Origin: Phycisphaerae bacterium
GTDB lineage: Bacteria > Planctomycetota > Phycisphaerae > Sedimentisphaerales > Anaerohalosphaeraceae
Assembly (NCBI GenBank): GCA_014859965.1
Contig: JACZKQ010000182.1
Span: 1-60,121, forward strand
Length of the DNA stretch: 60,121 bases
Direction: 5' to 3'
The position numbers and the translations under genes are program-made. Shown in pieces: positions 25,039-34,851 of this stretch; position 1 is the stretch's first letter; each line of letters begins with the position of its first letter. The notes under the pieces are model-generated. The model made no database searches. It was not told where the DNA came from and saw nothing but the letters and a program-made list of their open reading frames with translations.

Positions 25039-27003
25039 TTAGCTGTTGAATTCGTCCCATTCTTCTTTGTTCAAAGGAATGGCCTGCCTCTCGGCCTTCG
25101 GCGTCCCCTGCTTTTTCGAAGCGCGACCCGCAGCGATTTGATGAAACGCATGGTCCGACGTCGACAGTCGTGCAGGACGGCCGGATTTGGCCCGGATCCC
25201 CGGCGAGTGATTACGCTGCGCGCCGTGGCCGCCCACCAGGGCAGAAAGCTCCAGTACGATATCGTTCAACTGCTCGGCCTGGGCGGTCAGTTCCTCGCTG
25301 GCCGAGGCGGATTCCTCGGCATTTGCGGCATTGGCCTGGGTCACTTTGTCCATCTGGCCGACCGCCTGATTGACCTGATCGATGCCTTGGGCCTGTTCCT
25401 GGCTGGCCGCGGCAATCTCGCCGACGAGATCAGTTGTCTTGGAAATGCTGTCAACGATCTCATTGAGAACCTTGGTCACCCCTTCAGCGATCTCAACTCC
25501 GTTCCTGGCGTTCTTGACCGAACCTTCGATCATTTCGCTGGTGTTCTTGGCCGCCTCGGCACTTCGCATGGCCAGGTTGCGCACCTCTTCGGCGACCACG
25601 GCAAAGCCTTTGCCCGCCTCTCCCGCACGCGCAGCCTCAACCGCTGCATTCAGGGCCAGGAGGTTGGTCTGGAAGGCGATCTCGTCGATGACCTTGATGA
25701 TCTTGGCTGTTTCATCGCTGGACTTCTGGATTTCCTGTATCGCCCGGTTCATCGTTCCCATGGCCTCCCGGCCGGCGTTTGCGCTGTTGCGCGCTTCAGA
25801 GGCCAGGGTGTTTGCGTGCTGGGCATTGTCGGCATTCTGCTTGGTCATGGATGCCATTTCTTCCAGGCTGCTGGACGTCTCCTCCAGTCCGGCGGCCTGC
25901 TCGGTTGCTCCCTCGGCCAGGGACTGCGATGCCGACGACACCTGACCTGCAGCGCTGGACACCTGCTCGGCGCCCTCGCCCAGACCGGCAATGATTCGGT
26001 TCACCGGCTTGACAATGCTGCGTGTAATCACAACCGCCAGGCCGATTCCGATGATCACACCTGCGATTACGAGGCCTGCCAGAAGCGTGTTGGTACGGGC
26101 GGTGGTGGTCTTCATCGACTGGTCGAGCAGGGTCTTCAACTGGTTCATCTGTTCAACGAGCGTGCCGGCTGCCGCGGCCATTTCACTGCCGACTTTTCGC
26201 TCCGAAAGTAGCCCCTGGTAGAACTGTTGGCCTGCAACTTCATACTGCCGCACCGAAGCGGCGATACTTGTGGCGGCCCGCTCCAGTTCGTTTTCTCCCT
26301 TGACCAGATCGGACCAGTCATTGATTCCGTGTTTGGTCTTAGTGAGTTGATCCTGATAGCTCTTCCATTGTGCATCATTATTCGTTCTCGACAGATACAC
26401 TGCATAAATGCGCTGAAGGAGGAAATTTTGAACCACTTGTTCGTTCAGGCTCTTCTCAATGCCCGACCATTTTGCCAACGCCTGCCCGTCCTGAGCAGCA
26501 CGTGCCTTTTCCATGGCCGGATTGATCACCTTCTCTCCCGCAGTGTTGATGGTGGACGTAATCTCCCAACCGATCTTGGACCAATCCTCGAAGGCGTCGT
26601 CCTTGGCCTTCTGCGCCCGAGTTCCCTCCTCGAACAACGCTTTGTATTTTGGGCACTGTCCTATGAGATTGTCGGCCAGAGTTCGCTGTTGAGCGGACAA
26701 ACCCTTGTCATCCCTCAAGGCCCCGATTTGACGGGTCAATTCGTTATAGGAATCCGCCCATTTTTCCGCGGCGTTCTTGCTTTCGCCCTCAGTGACGGTG
26801 AAGCCTCGGATGAGAAAGTCCCTGCGAAATTTGGCGCATTCATCCAGGGTACCCAATGCCTGACTGCCGGCATCGTTCAGACGCGCGATGTGAGTTACGC
26901 TGCTAAGACCCTGCCACCCCGAAATACCCAATACCGCCGCAATCAGCACCACGCTGCCAAATCCTATGGCCATTTTCATCGATAATGTAAGATTCTTCAA
27001 CAT
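25039..27003 (-). CDS. Methyl-accepting chemotaxis protein
   Basis: A 654-residue transmembrane chemoreceptor. TM1 is near residues 10-30 ([19 protein letters not shown]), followed by a helical sensor domain of about 260 residues, TM2 ([20 protein letters not shown]) and a long signalling helix hairpin. The tip is [20 protein letters not shown], followed by [12 protein letters not shown]. Only a remnant of HAMP ([11 protein letters not shown]) is present. The C-terminus is an 80-residue disordered tail ending KEEWDEFNS, possibly a docking peptide. ATG 27003 has AAGGAGA. CheW lies upstream. Confidence 0.93.
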   Translation of the reverse strand: MLKNLTLSMKMAIGFGSVVLIAAVLGISGWQGLSSVTHIARLNDAGSQALGTLDECAKFRRDFLIRGFTVTEGESKNAAEKWADSYNELTRQIGALRDDKGLSAQQRTLADNLIGQCPKYKALFEEGTRAQKAKDDAFEDWSKIGWEITSTINTAGEKVINPAMEKARAAQDGQALAKWSGIEKSLNEQVVQNFLLQRIYAVYLSRTNNDAQWKSYQDQLTKTKHGINDWSDLVKGENELERAATSIAASVRQYEVAGQQFYQGLLSERKVGSEMAAAAGTLVEQMNQLKTLLDQSMKTTTARTNTLLAGLVIAGVIIGIGLAVVITRSIVKPVNRIIAGLGEGAEQVSSAAGQVSSASQSLAEGATEQAAGLEETSSSLEEMASMTKQNADNAQHANTLASEARNSANAGREAMGTMNRAIQEIQKSSDETAKIIKVIDEIAFQTNLLALNAAVEAARAGEAGKGFAVVAEEVRNLAMRSAEAAKNTSEMIEGSVKNARNGVEIAEGVTKVLNEIVDSISKTTDLVGEIAAASQEQAQGIDQVNQAVGQMDKVTQANAANAEESASASEELTAQAEQLNDIVLELSALVGGHGAQRNHSPGIRAKSGRPARLSTSDHAFHQIAAGRASKKQGTPKAERQAIPLNKEEWDEFNS

Positions 27004-27059
27004 TGCAATCTCCTTCAGTTGCCACAACTTGGTTTTCAATATGCTTGTTTGCGCCGGGC

Positions 27060-27566
27060 TTATACCACAGACCCGAGGTCCTCAATGCACTCACTGGACA
27101 ACACACGATTGATATCCAACAGGATCTTGACCGAACTGCCGATCTTGCCCATCCCGAGAATAATATCCGTATTCATGTTGGATCCGAACTGAGGGGCATC
27201 TTCGATCTGCTCTTCCTGAATATCCAGCACCTCTGAGACTCGATCAACCATGATCCCTGTGTTGAATTGCTGCTTTCCGTTGTCTATTTCCACTACGATA
27301 ATACAGGTCTGTTCCGTCACCTCCTGCTCAGCCATCCCAAACATGAGCCGCAGATCGACCACGGGGATGACCTGACCACGAAGGTTGATGACGCCCTTGA
27401 CGTAGGCCGGAGTTTGGGGAACGGCCGTAATTCCCATGTGCCCGATAATCTCACGCACTTTAAGGATTTCGAGACCGAACTCCTCATGGCCAAGGGCAAA
27501 GGTGAGGTATTTCCCCTCCTTGCCGTCCTTATCGATCTGGTTCCTGATACTCACCATACCTGACAT
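27060..27566 (-). CDS. cheW: CheW chemotaxis adaptor
   Basis: A 168-residue CheW that links receptors to the CheA kinase. Typical segments are [20 protein letters not shown] near residue 20, [20 protein letters not shown] near 56 and [18 protein letters not shown] near 108. ATG 27566 has AAGGAAG eight bases ahead; the longer frame to 27617 has none. It is 56 bases upstream of the chemoreceptor and forms a two-gene unit. No cheA, cheY, cheB or cheR is nearby, so the pair must plug into a system encoded elsewhere. Confidence 0.94.
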   Translation of the reverse strand: MSGMVSIRNQIDKDGKEGKYLTFALGHEEFGLEILKVREIIGHMGITAVPQTPAYVKGVINLRGQVIPVVDLRLMFGMAEQEVTEQTCIIVVEIDNGKQQFNTGIMVDRVSEVLDIQEEQIEDAPQFGSNMNTDIILGMGKIGSSVKILLDINRVLSSECIEDLGSVV

Positions 27567-28005
27567 AATTCTCTTCCTTACGAAGGTTAATGGGTTAGCT
27601 GTCGGTATTCGGTACATACCGCCGCCAGTAGGATTACGTCACACAGTCTGCGTGCCACTGGCTGATATCCGCCACGTGGTAGCTTGGTATCGGACCGTCC
27701 GTACTCATGTATGAGGCAGGACCGCTATGCAGAAAAAAAACGTTATCAAGAGGATGCGACATTGCTCACAACGGTGGCGGATTTGAGCACGGTAAAAATG
27801 GGCAATATCAAATTGACTTTACTTTTGCACCGCCTTCGAAAATCTTGTCGCCTGCAAGCAAACGTCCGATTTAGTGCGAAATGACAGAGGGAATGACGTG
27901 CGCTAATTCAAGATCTGCCTGCCATTAAGCCGAAGAACCAAACGAAAAGATCAATTCGACCTAATGCATGGCTTTTCCATCCGCCCGAAGAGGGAGGTAC
28001 TGCAA
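27567..28005. other. Intergenic region between cheW and the XRE-cupin gene
   Basis: This 439-base gap separates divergent genes and must hold both promoters. Its base composition is more AT-rich than the genes around it. I see no RNA gene, repeat or convincing small ORF. A minus-strand TAAAGTCA (27821-27814) followed ten bases later by GCCCATTT faintly resembles a flagellar sigma-28 site, but the spacing and second box are poor. Confidence 0.4.
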
Positions 28006-28593
28006 ATGAACAGTGATTATGATTTCAATGTGATAAAGGCCCTTCGGAAACGATCCGGATTGACGCTGCAGCAGCTTGCTCAGGCCTCTGAGTTGACCTA
28101 CCCTACGGTCGAAATGGTGGAAACCAATAAGACCGTTCCCTCCCTTAAAACCCTTGATGCCTTAGCAGGCGCATTGGGGATCTCGACCAGCAATCTCCTG
28201 TCCCTTGCCGAACGGCGACTGGTGCAGCGACGAAAAGCCTGCCCCATTGCAGGTGATCCAAACCAGAAAGGTCTTGAGGGACTTGACCTGTGCAGAGTGG
28301 CACTCTATGACAAGGCCAAGATGTTTCACGTCCGGGCCGTCACCAACAGGCCTGTCCACGTAATGGACCTGCATGAAGACTGCCACGAGTTTTGTTACGT
28401 GCTCAGCGGCATCGTTGAACTTAGAGTCGCGGACATGACCTTCCTGCTGGAGCCCCATGACACCATCCTGTTCGACGGCATGCTGGACCACACCTATTCG
28501 GCCATAGAAGACGGAGAATACCTCACTGTTCACATTCCCAAAAACGCCCGCATTCTGGAATCGCTTCTATGGGAACATGGGCAAGAGCAGTAG
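28006..28593 (+). CDS. XRE-family regulator with cupin sensor domain
   Basis: A 195-residue regulator. Residues 5-65 form a Cro/C1-type helix-turn-helix (IKALRKRSGLTLQQLAQAS, then YPTVEMVETNKTVPSLKTLD). Residues 100-185 are a cupin barrel with metal-type ligands (HEDCHEFCYVLSGIVELRV, later DHTYSAIEDGEY). Such proteins usually sense a small metabolite. ATG 28006 has GAGGT upstream. It stands alone between cheW and the phosphatase; its targets are unknown. Confidence 0.88.
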   Translation: MNSDYDFNVIKALRKRSGLTLQQLAQASELTYPTVEMVETNKTVPSLKTLDALAGALGISTSNLLSLAERRLVQRRKACPIAGDPNQKGLEGLDLCRVALYDKAKMFHVRAVTNRPVHVMDLHEDCHEFCYVLSGIVELRVADMTFLLEPHDTILFDGMLDHTYSAIEDGEYLTVHIPKNARILESLLWEHGQEQ

Positions 28594-28712
28594 ATTGCCG
28601 GCCAGGCTCATCGGACGCCTTGAAATCCGCGGCCGCTAAGGTCATAATAGGTCTGCAGCCCGCCTTTGTTCGGCCGGCAACTGTTTTTGATTAGAGCACA
28701 GGAGATCCTGTT

Positions 28713-30635
28713 ATGAAGTCGTGCGTATTCTCTTTCCTTTCATTCCTCATTGTATTGATGCCTGATTTCGCTGCCCGCGGAGATCGGCCTTTTGCTGGCC
28801 CCCGCGGCGAGACGTTGGACACATATTGTGCTGAAGACATATGGGAAAAAGACAACAACGCTTTCCTGGCCCAGTCGGTCAAGGTTCCGCGGGACCAGGT
28901 CGTGGGTTTTGCTCTGTACACCCATGACAGCGGCGTGCTGAAGATGTCGGCACAGCTTTATCCGCTCAAGCCCGACGAGCCCCGTATTGTGCGCCTTGAA
29001 CTCAAAACAGGAGGGCAATGGCGGCAGGCGGCCGAGGCGCCCGTGGTGTATCCCGGTTGGTCGGCCCATTTTCGTATCGAGGGCTGGGATGGCAGCAAGG
29101 ATGTGCCCTACCGTGTACGCCATGGCGCCAAAGCCATGTTCGAAGGCCTCATCCGCAAGGATCCTGTCGACAAAGAGGTCATTGTCGTGGGGTCGCTTTC
29201 CTGCAATTCCAACAACGATCGCAGCGATCGGGACGACATCGTGCGGAAGCTGAAACAGCAGGACCCCGACCTGCTCTTCTTCGCGGGCGACCAGAGCTAC
29301 GATCACACCCAGCACACCGCTGCGTGGCTTCTTTGGGGCAAACAGTTTCGCGAGATCATCAAGGACCGCCCGGTCGTGTCCATCCCCGACGACCATGACA
29401 TAGGACAAGGCAACGTCTGGGGCGAGGGCGGCATCGTCGCCGATTCCACGGCCGGTGACAGCGGCGGTTATTTTTACCCGGCGGATTACATCCGCATGGT
29501 CGACCGCTGCCAGACGTGGCACCTGCCCGACGCCTGGGACCCCCGGCCCATCGAGCAGGACATTACCGTTTACTATACGCGGCTCCGAGTCGGCGGCGTG
29601 GACTTCGCAGTGCTTGAGGACCGCAAATTCAAGAGCGGCCCCAAGGGCAAAATACCGCAAATGGGCCCGCGGCCGGACCATATTCGCGAGCCCGGCTACG
29701 ATCCCGCAAAGATCGACCTGCCAGGCCTGAAGCTGCTCGGTGACAGGCAAATGGCCTTTCTGCACGAGTGGGGACAGGATTGGACCGGCGCGCAAATGAA
29801 GGCCGTTCTGTCACAAACTGCGTTATGCGGAGCTGTCCACCTTCACCAATCGAAGCAGAACCGACTGCTTGCCGACCTGGACTGCAACGGCTGGCCGCAG
29901 ACCGGTCGCAACCAGGCACTGAAGGCATTTCGGAGGGCGTTTGCCTGTCATCTCTGCGGCGATCAGCACCTGGCGGTTGTCGTCAAACACGGCATTGATG
30001 CATTTCGTGACGGCCCCTATGCGTGCACCAGCCCGGCCACCATCAACAGCTATTATGGCCGCTGGTGGTGGCCCGAAGATGAGCGTCCCGGTGATAATCC
30101 CATCAGCGACAGCCCCCTGCCGTGGACGGGCGACTACCGTGACGGGCTGTACAACCGCATCACGATGTTCGCCTACGCCAACCCCGAACTCGACAGCACG
30201 CAGCAAATGGCCAAACATCGACGCGAACCTCAGACAAATCTCGGCGACGGCTATGCACTGGTGCGATTTGACAAGAAGCGGCGGACCATCACATTCGAAT
30301 GCTGGCCGCGATACGCCGACCTGAGCAAAGGCGACGTTCAGCAGTATCCGGGCTGGCCGGTGACGTTCAAAATGGAGGAAAACGACGGCCGAAAGGTCTT
30401 CGGCCACCTTGCGGAGATCGTCAGCGACACCGCCGACGCGGTCGTTCAGGTGATCAATGAGGCAGACGGCGACATCCTGTACACACTGCGGATCCAAGGC
30501 AAGCGTTTCCGGCCGCAGGTCTACGCTCCCGGCAGCTATACGGTGAAGGTCGGCCGTGAGAAGCCCGACGCATGGTCGGCATCCGGTATCAAGCCCGACG
30601 CGGACGCCAACCCCTTAATGGTGAGTCTCAAGTAG
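28713..30635 (+). CDS. Secreted PhoD-like metallophosphatase
   Basis: A 640-residue exported protein with a signal peptide (residues 1-20, ending FAARG). The catalytic core has FFAGDQSYDH near residue 190, SIPDDHDIGQ near 225 and HLCGDQHLA near 415, the metal-binding motifs of PhoD/alkaline-phosphatase-D enzymes. The N-terminal 150 residues are a beta-sandwich-like extension and the C-terminal 120 residues another beta-rich domain. It probably hydrolyses phosphodiesters or monoesters outside the cytoplasm. AGGAGAT precedes the ATG. Confidence 0.88.
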   Translation: MKSCVFSFLSFLIVLMPDFAARGDRPFAGPRGETLDTYCAEDIWEKDNNAFLAQSVKVPRDQVVGFALYTHDSGVLKMSAQLYPLKPDEPRIVRLELKTGGQWRQAAEAPVVYPGWSAHFRIEGWDGSKDVPYRVRHGAKAMFEGLIRKDPVDKEVIVVGSLSCNSNNDRSDRDDIVRKLKQQDPDLLFFAGDQSYDHTQHTAAWLLWGKQFREIIKDRPVVSIPDDHDIGQGNVWGEGGIVADSTAGDSGGYFYPADYIRMVDRCQTWHLPDAWDPRPIEQDITVYYTRLRVGGVDFAVLEDRKFKSGPKGKIPQMGPRPDHIREPGYDPAKIDLPGLKLLGDRQMAFLHEWGQDWTGAQMKAVLSQTALCGAVHLHQSKQNRLLADLDCNGWPQTGRNQALKAFRRAFACHLCGDQHLAVVVKHGIDAFRDGPYACTSPATINSYYGRWWWPEDERPGDNPISDSPLPWTGDYRDGLYNRITMFAYANPELDSTQQMAKHRREPQTNLGDGYALVRFDKKRRTITFECWPRYADLSKGDVQQYPGWPVTFKMEENDGRKVFGHLAEIVSDTADAVVQVINEADGDILYTLRIQGKRFRPQVYAPGSYTVKVGREKPDAWSASGIKPDADANPLMVSLK

Positions 30636-30719
30636 CGCTCAGAGGTAGCGCGGGTATCAGGGTCGCCATGGAAACAGGCGGTCGCAAATACTTTCGGTTG
30701 TCATCAAGAACGGCCTGTG

Positions 30720-31202
30720 CTACGGAATCTCCGGCCTTGCAATGTCAATCACCTCAAAATGAAACTCGCCGCGAGGGATCGTAACGGACGCCTTGTCTCC
30801 CACCGAGAGCCCCAGAATGGCATCTCCTACCGGGGAGTGAATGGATATGCTGCCAGTATCAACGTCAGCATCATTAGGGCCCAGTAGTTGATAGACCACC
30901 TTCTTTTGGGTACGCAAGTCCAATAAGGTAACAACGGTGCCAAAAACGGCCCGATCGCATTGGACTTTTGTACAATCAACGATCTCTGACCGGTTGATCT
31001 TTGCCCTCAGTTCACCAAGCCGTCCTTCGATAAAGCCTAATTCCTGGCGACCGTAAATGTATTCACCGTTTTCTTTGAGGTCGCCCTGTTCACGAGCTTC
31101 AGCGACCCTTTTCTTGACTAAACTCTGTTCTTGCTCAAGCTCACTCAGTTCCTCATTGAGCTTATTGAAGCCGGTTTGCGAGACTGGCACAAGGTCAAGC
31201 AT
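30720..31202 (-). CDS. greA: Transcription elongation factor GreA
   Basis: A 160-residue GreA, which rescues stalled RNA polymerase by stimulating transcript cleavage. The coiled coil carries the acidic tip AREQGDLKENGEYIYGRQE near residue 37, with D and E in the catalytic positions. The C-terminal FKBP-like domain follows (YQLLGPNDADVDTGSISIHS, ILGLSVGDKASV). ATG 31202 has GGGAGAT; the frame upstream of it is not used. It lies downstream of tRNA-Glu on the same strand. Confidence 0.95.
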   Translation of the reverse strand: MLDLVPVSQTGFNKLNEELSELEQEQSLVKKRVAEAREQGDLKENGEYIYGRQELGFIEGRLGELRAKINRSEIVDCTKVQCDRAVFGTVVTLLDLRTQKKVVYQLLGPNDADVDTGSISIHSPVGDAILGLSVGDKASVTIPRGEFHFEVIDIARPEIP

Positions 31203-31442
31203 AGTGTATCTCCCTGTTTCAAAAATGTGGTGCTGTGCTGTTGATGGAGTGATCCGCTGCGTAGCGTCCATTTCGCCGCCGGAGCTATACTAATTCAGCA
31301 TCAGGTATTGTCGCTGAACCTGCTCTACGGACATTGAACACTTCGAGTACCAGATCCTCCAAATCCCCTTTGCGAGCAGTAAAAAAGAATTAGCATGCTG
31401 CCAATCCCTGTTTTATAGGTAAGCAATCATTAACGCTTATAA

Positions 31443-31517
31443 TAGCCCCAAGGGGATTCGAACCCCTGTTGCCGGGTTGAAAACCCGGTGTCCTAGGCCT
31501 GCCTAGACGATGGGGCC
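31443..31517 (-). tRNA. tRNA-Glu (anticodon TTC)
   Basis: Reading the minus strand, the acceptor arms are GGCCCCA and TGGGGCT, the anticodon stem-loop is CCGGG-TTTTCAA-CCCGG with anticodon TTC, and the T arm is AGGGG-TTCGAAT-CCCCT. The first acceptor pair is G-U. The D arm is slightly long. CCA is not encoded. It begins nine bases after the ferredoxin stop. Confidence 0.95.
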
Positions 31518-31526
31518 ACGGAGAAA

Positions 31527-31700
31527 TTACTCCATACTGAGCGCTTCAACCGGGCATTCATCAACGCAAACGCCGCAGTCGACGCACTTATCGGGTTCCA
31601 CCTTCGCAGTGTCCCCGTTCATTACAATCGCCTCGCTCGGGCATGCCTCAATGCAGGCCTCGCAAGCGGTGCACTTTTCGCTATCTACTTTCGCCGGCAT
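31527..31700 (-). CDS. Small 2[4Fe-4S] ferredoxin
   Basis: A 57-residue bacterial-type ferredoxin, an electron carrier of the cytoplasm. Both cluster motifs are complete: CTACEACIEACP near residue 10 and CVDCGVCVDECP near 39. The start at ATG 31700 has AAAGGAAG upstream and is preceded by a promoter at 31746-31774. The very short distance to tRNA-Glu suggests that both are made as one transcript and then processed. Confidence 0.93.
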   Translation of the reverse strand: MPAKVDSEKCTACEACIEACPSEAIVMNGDTAKVEPDKCVDCGVCVDECPVEALSME

Positions 31701-31745
31701 TACTTCTTCCTTTCTTAACAGTACAGTGTTCGCCAAAAGAGCGGG

Positions 31746-31774
31746 AGCATACAAAGTCTCCCGGGTGATTACAA
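31746..31774 (-). promoter_or_regulatory. Predicted promoter of ferredoxin and tRNA-Glu
   Basis: On the minus strand TTGTAA (31774-31769) and TATGCT (31751-31746) are 17 bases apart, about 46 bases before the ferredoxin ATG. It uses the same -10 hexamer as the predicted menF promoter. Confidence 0.5.
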
Positions 31775-31841
31775 GCGTTTTTTCAAAAAAAACGACAATA
31801 TCTTCTCTCCCCCGCGCCCGCACGCTTTCACTACCCGGTGA

Positions 31842-34169
31842 TCAGCCGCCGGATACCGTGCCTCCGAGTGCAATCGCCATTTCCCGAACAAGGGCTTGCG
31901 AGTCGTAATTCGCCGACCAGTCGAGCACCTGACCAAAAAGGCCGTCCTCCGACTTGCTGAGCAAATAAACCGCCATCAAACGCACAGGCCATCGTTCATC
32001 ATTGAGATTACTCGACATGACCCGCGTAAGTTCGTAATCTAATTTTCCTGCAAGCGTCAAAGCCTTCATCGCCTCAATTCGGACCTTCCAGTTCTCATCT
32101 GCAAGGCTCCGCTTGACGGCATCCAGCAGGACGGGCCGGTCGAGGCGAATATAGCGATACAGCGGGCCCGCCGAAGTCATATGGTCCTGTTCGACAAGGA
32201 GCCCGGCAAACAGTTCCGCGGCCCGTATTTTTTGCCCTTCCTGGCCCCGCGCCAGCGCGTCCAGCCGCTGCATTACGTAGTCGCGGGTCAGCACCACCCC
32301 CTGCCGTTTGACCACCGTGCGAACCGGCGAAACGCCACTGAGTGCGTTGCGTACCTCACCCGAGGCCTCGACAACAGGGTCCAGGTACACGGTAAATTCT
32401 ATCTCGACGGATGCCTGCGGATAGGACAGCAGAAGTGTGCGAAGTCTGCCCGTCATGAGGTCCAGCGGAATAGGCGCGTGCTCGCCCGCTGCAACAGGCA
32501 TGCTGGGCACGACACGCGTGTCGATAAGCCGCTCAATGCGCTCCTTGACATCCCCTCTGACATCGGCGTCCACGCGAATGCCGCCGCGAAGGATCGCGTC
32601 GTCGGCGATAACCAGCGGACGTCCCGACGTGTTGGTGATCACCAGCGTTGACTCCATGTCGCTGCCGTACGAAAATTCCGAGCCGCCAAAATTGAGCTTG
32701 GCGGAAAAAATATCTGCTGCCGGCCGGAAAGGCCCTACAACGCGTTCTCCGAACTCCTTCTCCAATTCTCGGCGAACAACCTGGGGCGATGCCGCCGGTA
32801 TGTACTCTGAGCCATTGGCCTCCAAGAGGGCACGGGCCTTGCCCGCGGCAAGCGAGCCCGGATCCAACGCAACAGCCTCCTTGAGCGCAGCGATCGCCGT
32901 ATCGGTATTCTTCTGCGACAGTTCAATCATGCCCCGCGTTAATGCCGCGATCTGATTGTCTGGTGTATCCTTGACGAAGTCCTCAGCCAGATCGTATTGC
33001 TCTGTCATGGCCACGACATATCCGAACAGCGCCTGTGCGTCGTGCAGATCCGGTTCGGCAGTAAGGGCCCGGTTGGCCCATGCCAGCGCCTGCTCGGCGC
33101 TGGGGTTTGCGAAGGCATAAAACCATCCAAGTTGAAGAGCCGTAACCTGCTCGGCAACCGCCCCGGAACCCAGCATTCGCGCGGCGTCTCTTCCGGCTGC
33201 ATCAAGCATCCGCTGGCCGACTTCCGCGTTACCCGTAGCCTTGGCCGCGGCCCCTGCCAGTCCTTCCATCCGCAAATCAAACCGCCCGCTCTTGCGAACC
33301 TTAGCGGCAATTTCCAGACATCTGGCGCGCGACATAGGGGTATTGTAACAGGCGATGGCCCAAGGCAGATAAATGGATGCAGGCAATGGCCGATCCGGAT
33401 TCAAATGATTGAACAAGTCGGCGGTGTACTCATACCCCAGGGCCGCCACATCATAGATGCCCACACGTTCGCAATACTGAGCAAAAGCGAACGCCTTATC
33501 GATATCTACGGGGTTAACGTCCATCGCAAGTCGCAAATTGTGTGCATACGCCGCCGCGGAGAGCCCCCGGCCTTCCTTCTGCAGCAGTTCATCAAAACGC
33601 AAGAAAGCCCGTTGATTGTATTTGTTATAATACCAGGCCTGTTCGTAATTCTTTGCAGCCTCGCCCGTATTTGCCGTCTCTGCAACCAGTTCAGCATATT
33701 CGCTGATCAGTTCAGAAGCCAGAACCGGATTAGACTCGCGCGCCATCTCAAACAATCGCAGGAGGAGTTGCTGGCGGGCTTCTCGTGACTGGGTTGTCGA
33801 CAGAAAATACCGCACCGCTTTCCGCAAAACCGCAAAATCGGATCGCTTGTCGATATACCTGCCGAATACACGGATCATCGCCTCCCGTTCCTCCGGATCG
33901 CCTCGCTCGGCCGCGCGCGTCAGCAGGTCGGCATACAGGTAATTAGGACGGGCATCCAGATGTACGGCCGCCTCCAAGAACACCTTCGCTACCACTTTGG
34001 TCCGTTCGTCCGCTGTCGCGGCCGCGTGACGCGCTGTTTTATGGAATGTGCCAGCCACCAGAGGCGAGAATAAGGGCTCCTGAGCCGCCTTCTTTTGCCC
34101 GAAACCAACCCCATTGCCAACCGCCAATGCGGTCAGAAACACAATAAAAAGGGATTTTCCGCTTGCCAT
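31842..34169 (-). CDS. Exported helical-repeat protein (TPR and HEAT-like)
   Basis: A 775-residue protein with a signal peptide (residues 1-24, LFIVFLTALAVGNGVGFG). Residues 60-470 consist of paired helices of TPR character, for example EQALAWANRALTAEPDLHDA and DTAIAALKEAVALDPGSLAA. A beta-rich module follows (SDMESTLVITNTSGRPLVIA), then HEAT-like pairs near the end (DENWKVRIEAMKALTLAG, DERWPVRLMAVYLLSKS). I know no named family. It looks like a scaffold of the periplasm or cell surface. GGAGA precedes ATG 34169. Confidence 0.7.
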   Translation of the reverse strand: MASGKSLFIVFLTALAVGNGVGFGQKKAAQEPLFSPLVAGTFHKTARHAAATADERTKVVAKVFLEAAVHLDARPNYLYADLLTRAAERGDPEEREAMIRVFGRYIDKRSDFAVLRKAVRYFLSTTQSREARQQLLLRLFEMARESNPVLASELISEYAELVAETANTGEAAKNYEQAWYYNKYNQRAFLRFDELLQKEGRGLSAAAYAHNLRLAMDVNPVDIDKAFAFAQYCERVGIYDVAALGYEYTADLFNHLNPDRPLPASIYLPWAIACYNTPMSRARCLEIAAKVRKSGRFDLRMEGLAGAAAKATGNAEVGQRMLDAAGRDAARMLGSGAVAEQVTALQLGWFYAFANPSAEQALAWANRALTAEPDLHDAQALFGYVVAMTEQYDLAEDFVKDTPDNQIAALTRGMIELSQKNTDTAIAALKEAVALDPGSLAAGKARALLEANGSEYIPAASPQVVRRELEKEFGERVVGPFRPAADIFSAKLNFGGSEFSYGSDMESTLVITNTSGRPLVIADDAILRGGIRVDADVRGDVKERIERLIDTRVVPSMPVAAGEHAPIPLDLMTGRLRTLLLSYPQASVEIEFTVYLDPVVEASGEVRNALSGVSPVRTVVKRQGVVLTRDYVMQRLDALARGQEGQKIRAAELFAGLLVEQDHMTSAGPLYRYIRLDRPVLLDAVKRSLADENWKVRIEAMKALTLAGKLDYELTRVMSSNLNDERWPVRLMAVYLLSKSEDGLFGQVLDWSANYDSQALVREMAIALGGTVSGG

Positions 34170-34225
34170 TCAGGTCTCCAAACAAAACGCTCACATCACA
34201 TCCGAGGATCCGGGCCGGACTCGGT

Positions 34226-34687
34226 TTACCGACAATGATAACTGAAACTCAGCACCTTGGGTTCAGCGAGCCGTCGGTATTCAGACACGTCCATTTTCAG
34301 AGCTTGTTCGTGCGTGCCCGCCTGGAACACAATATACTCATCCTCTTGGAGCGAGGCGTCCATGATTGTCTCCAAACCATACAGTGCACCGAAGGGCGGC
34401 TCCGCACCCAAAGCACAATCTGGAAACAATTTGGCCAGTTCGCTCTCTTCTGCCAGTTCAACCCGAGCCACGCCTAACTGTACCCGCAACGCATCCAAAT
34501 CAATCTTGCAGCAGGCCGGCAGCACGCACAGGTAATACGTCGAATCCGCACGCACCACCACCGGCTTGGCGACAAACATTCCCGGTACGTGTTCCTCGGC
34601 CGCCATCTGCTGCGCCGTGAATGTCGGACGGTGTTGCGTTACCTCGTATTGCGCCGATTCTTCTTCTAAAAAGTCCACCACTTTCAC
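34226..34687 (-). CDS. YbaK/ProX-type aminoacyl-tRNA deacylase
   Basis: A 153-residue member of the YbaK/ProRS-editing family, which clears mischarged tRNAs. The family lysine lies in AKPVVVRADSTYYLCVLPA near residue 41, and FPDCALGAEPPFG near 88 is the conserved glycine-rich loop. The start is GTG 34687 with an almost perfect TAAGGAGG site seven bases upstream. The specific amino acid cannot be predicted. Confidence 0.85.
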   Translation of the reverse strand: MKVVDFLEEESAQYEVTQHRPTFTAQQMAAEEHVPGMFVAKPVVVRADSTYYLCVLPACCKIDLDALRVQLGVARVELAEESELAKLFPDCALGAEPPFGALYGLETIMDASLQEDEYIVFQAGTHEQALKMDVSEYRRLAEPKVLSFSYHCR

Positions 34688-34851
34688 GATACACCTCCTT
34701 AATTAGGACGATATCGGTCTCGTGTCGGCGCCGACGGTTATATCGGCACCGGAACGGCAGGTCAAACAGCACCAAAAAAATAGGTCTATTGTCTCTTGCC
34801 GCCCCCTTTATTACGTCTACCCTGTGATACGCCTGATAACGGCCTAAAGTT

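Noticed and set aside
27640-27670. Sigma-54-like TGGCACG element on the minus strand upstream of cheW
   Set aside because: The -24 half is good but the required GC of the -12 half is missing at the correct spacing.
27796-27821. Sigma-28-like site (TAAAGTCA, GCCCATTT) upstream of cheW
   Set aside because: The spacer is ten rather than eleven bases and the second box matches only partly; kept only as a note in the intergenic entry.
28595-28680. Inverted repeat TTGCCGGCC / GGCCGGCAA followed by a T-run
   Set aside because: The arms are 68 bases apart, too far for a standard terminator; without folding I cannot show that they pair.
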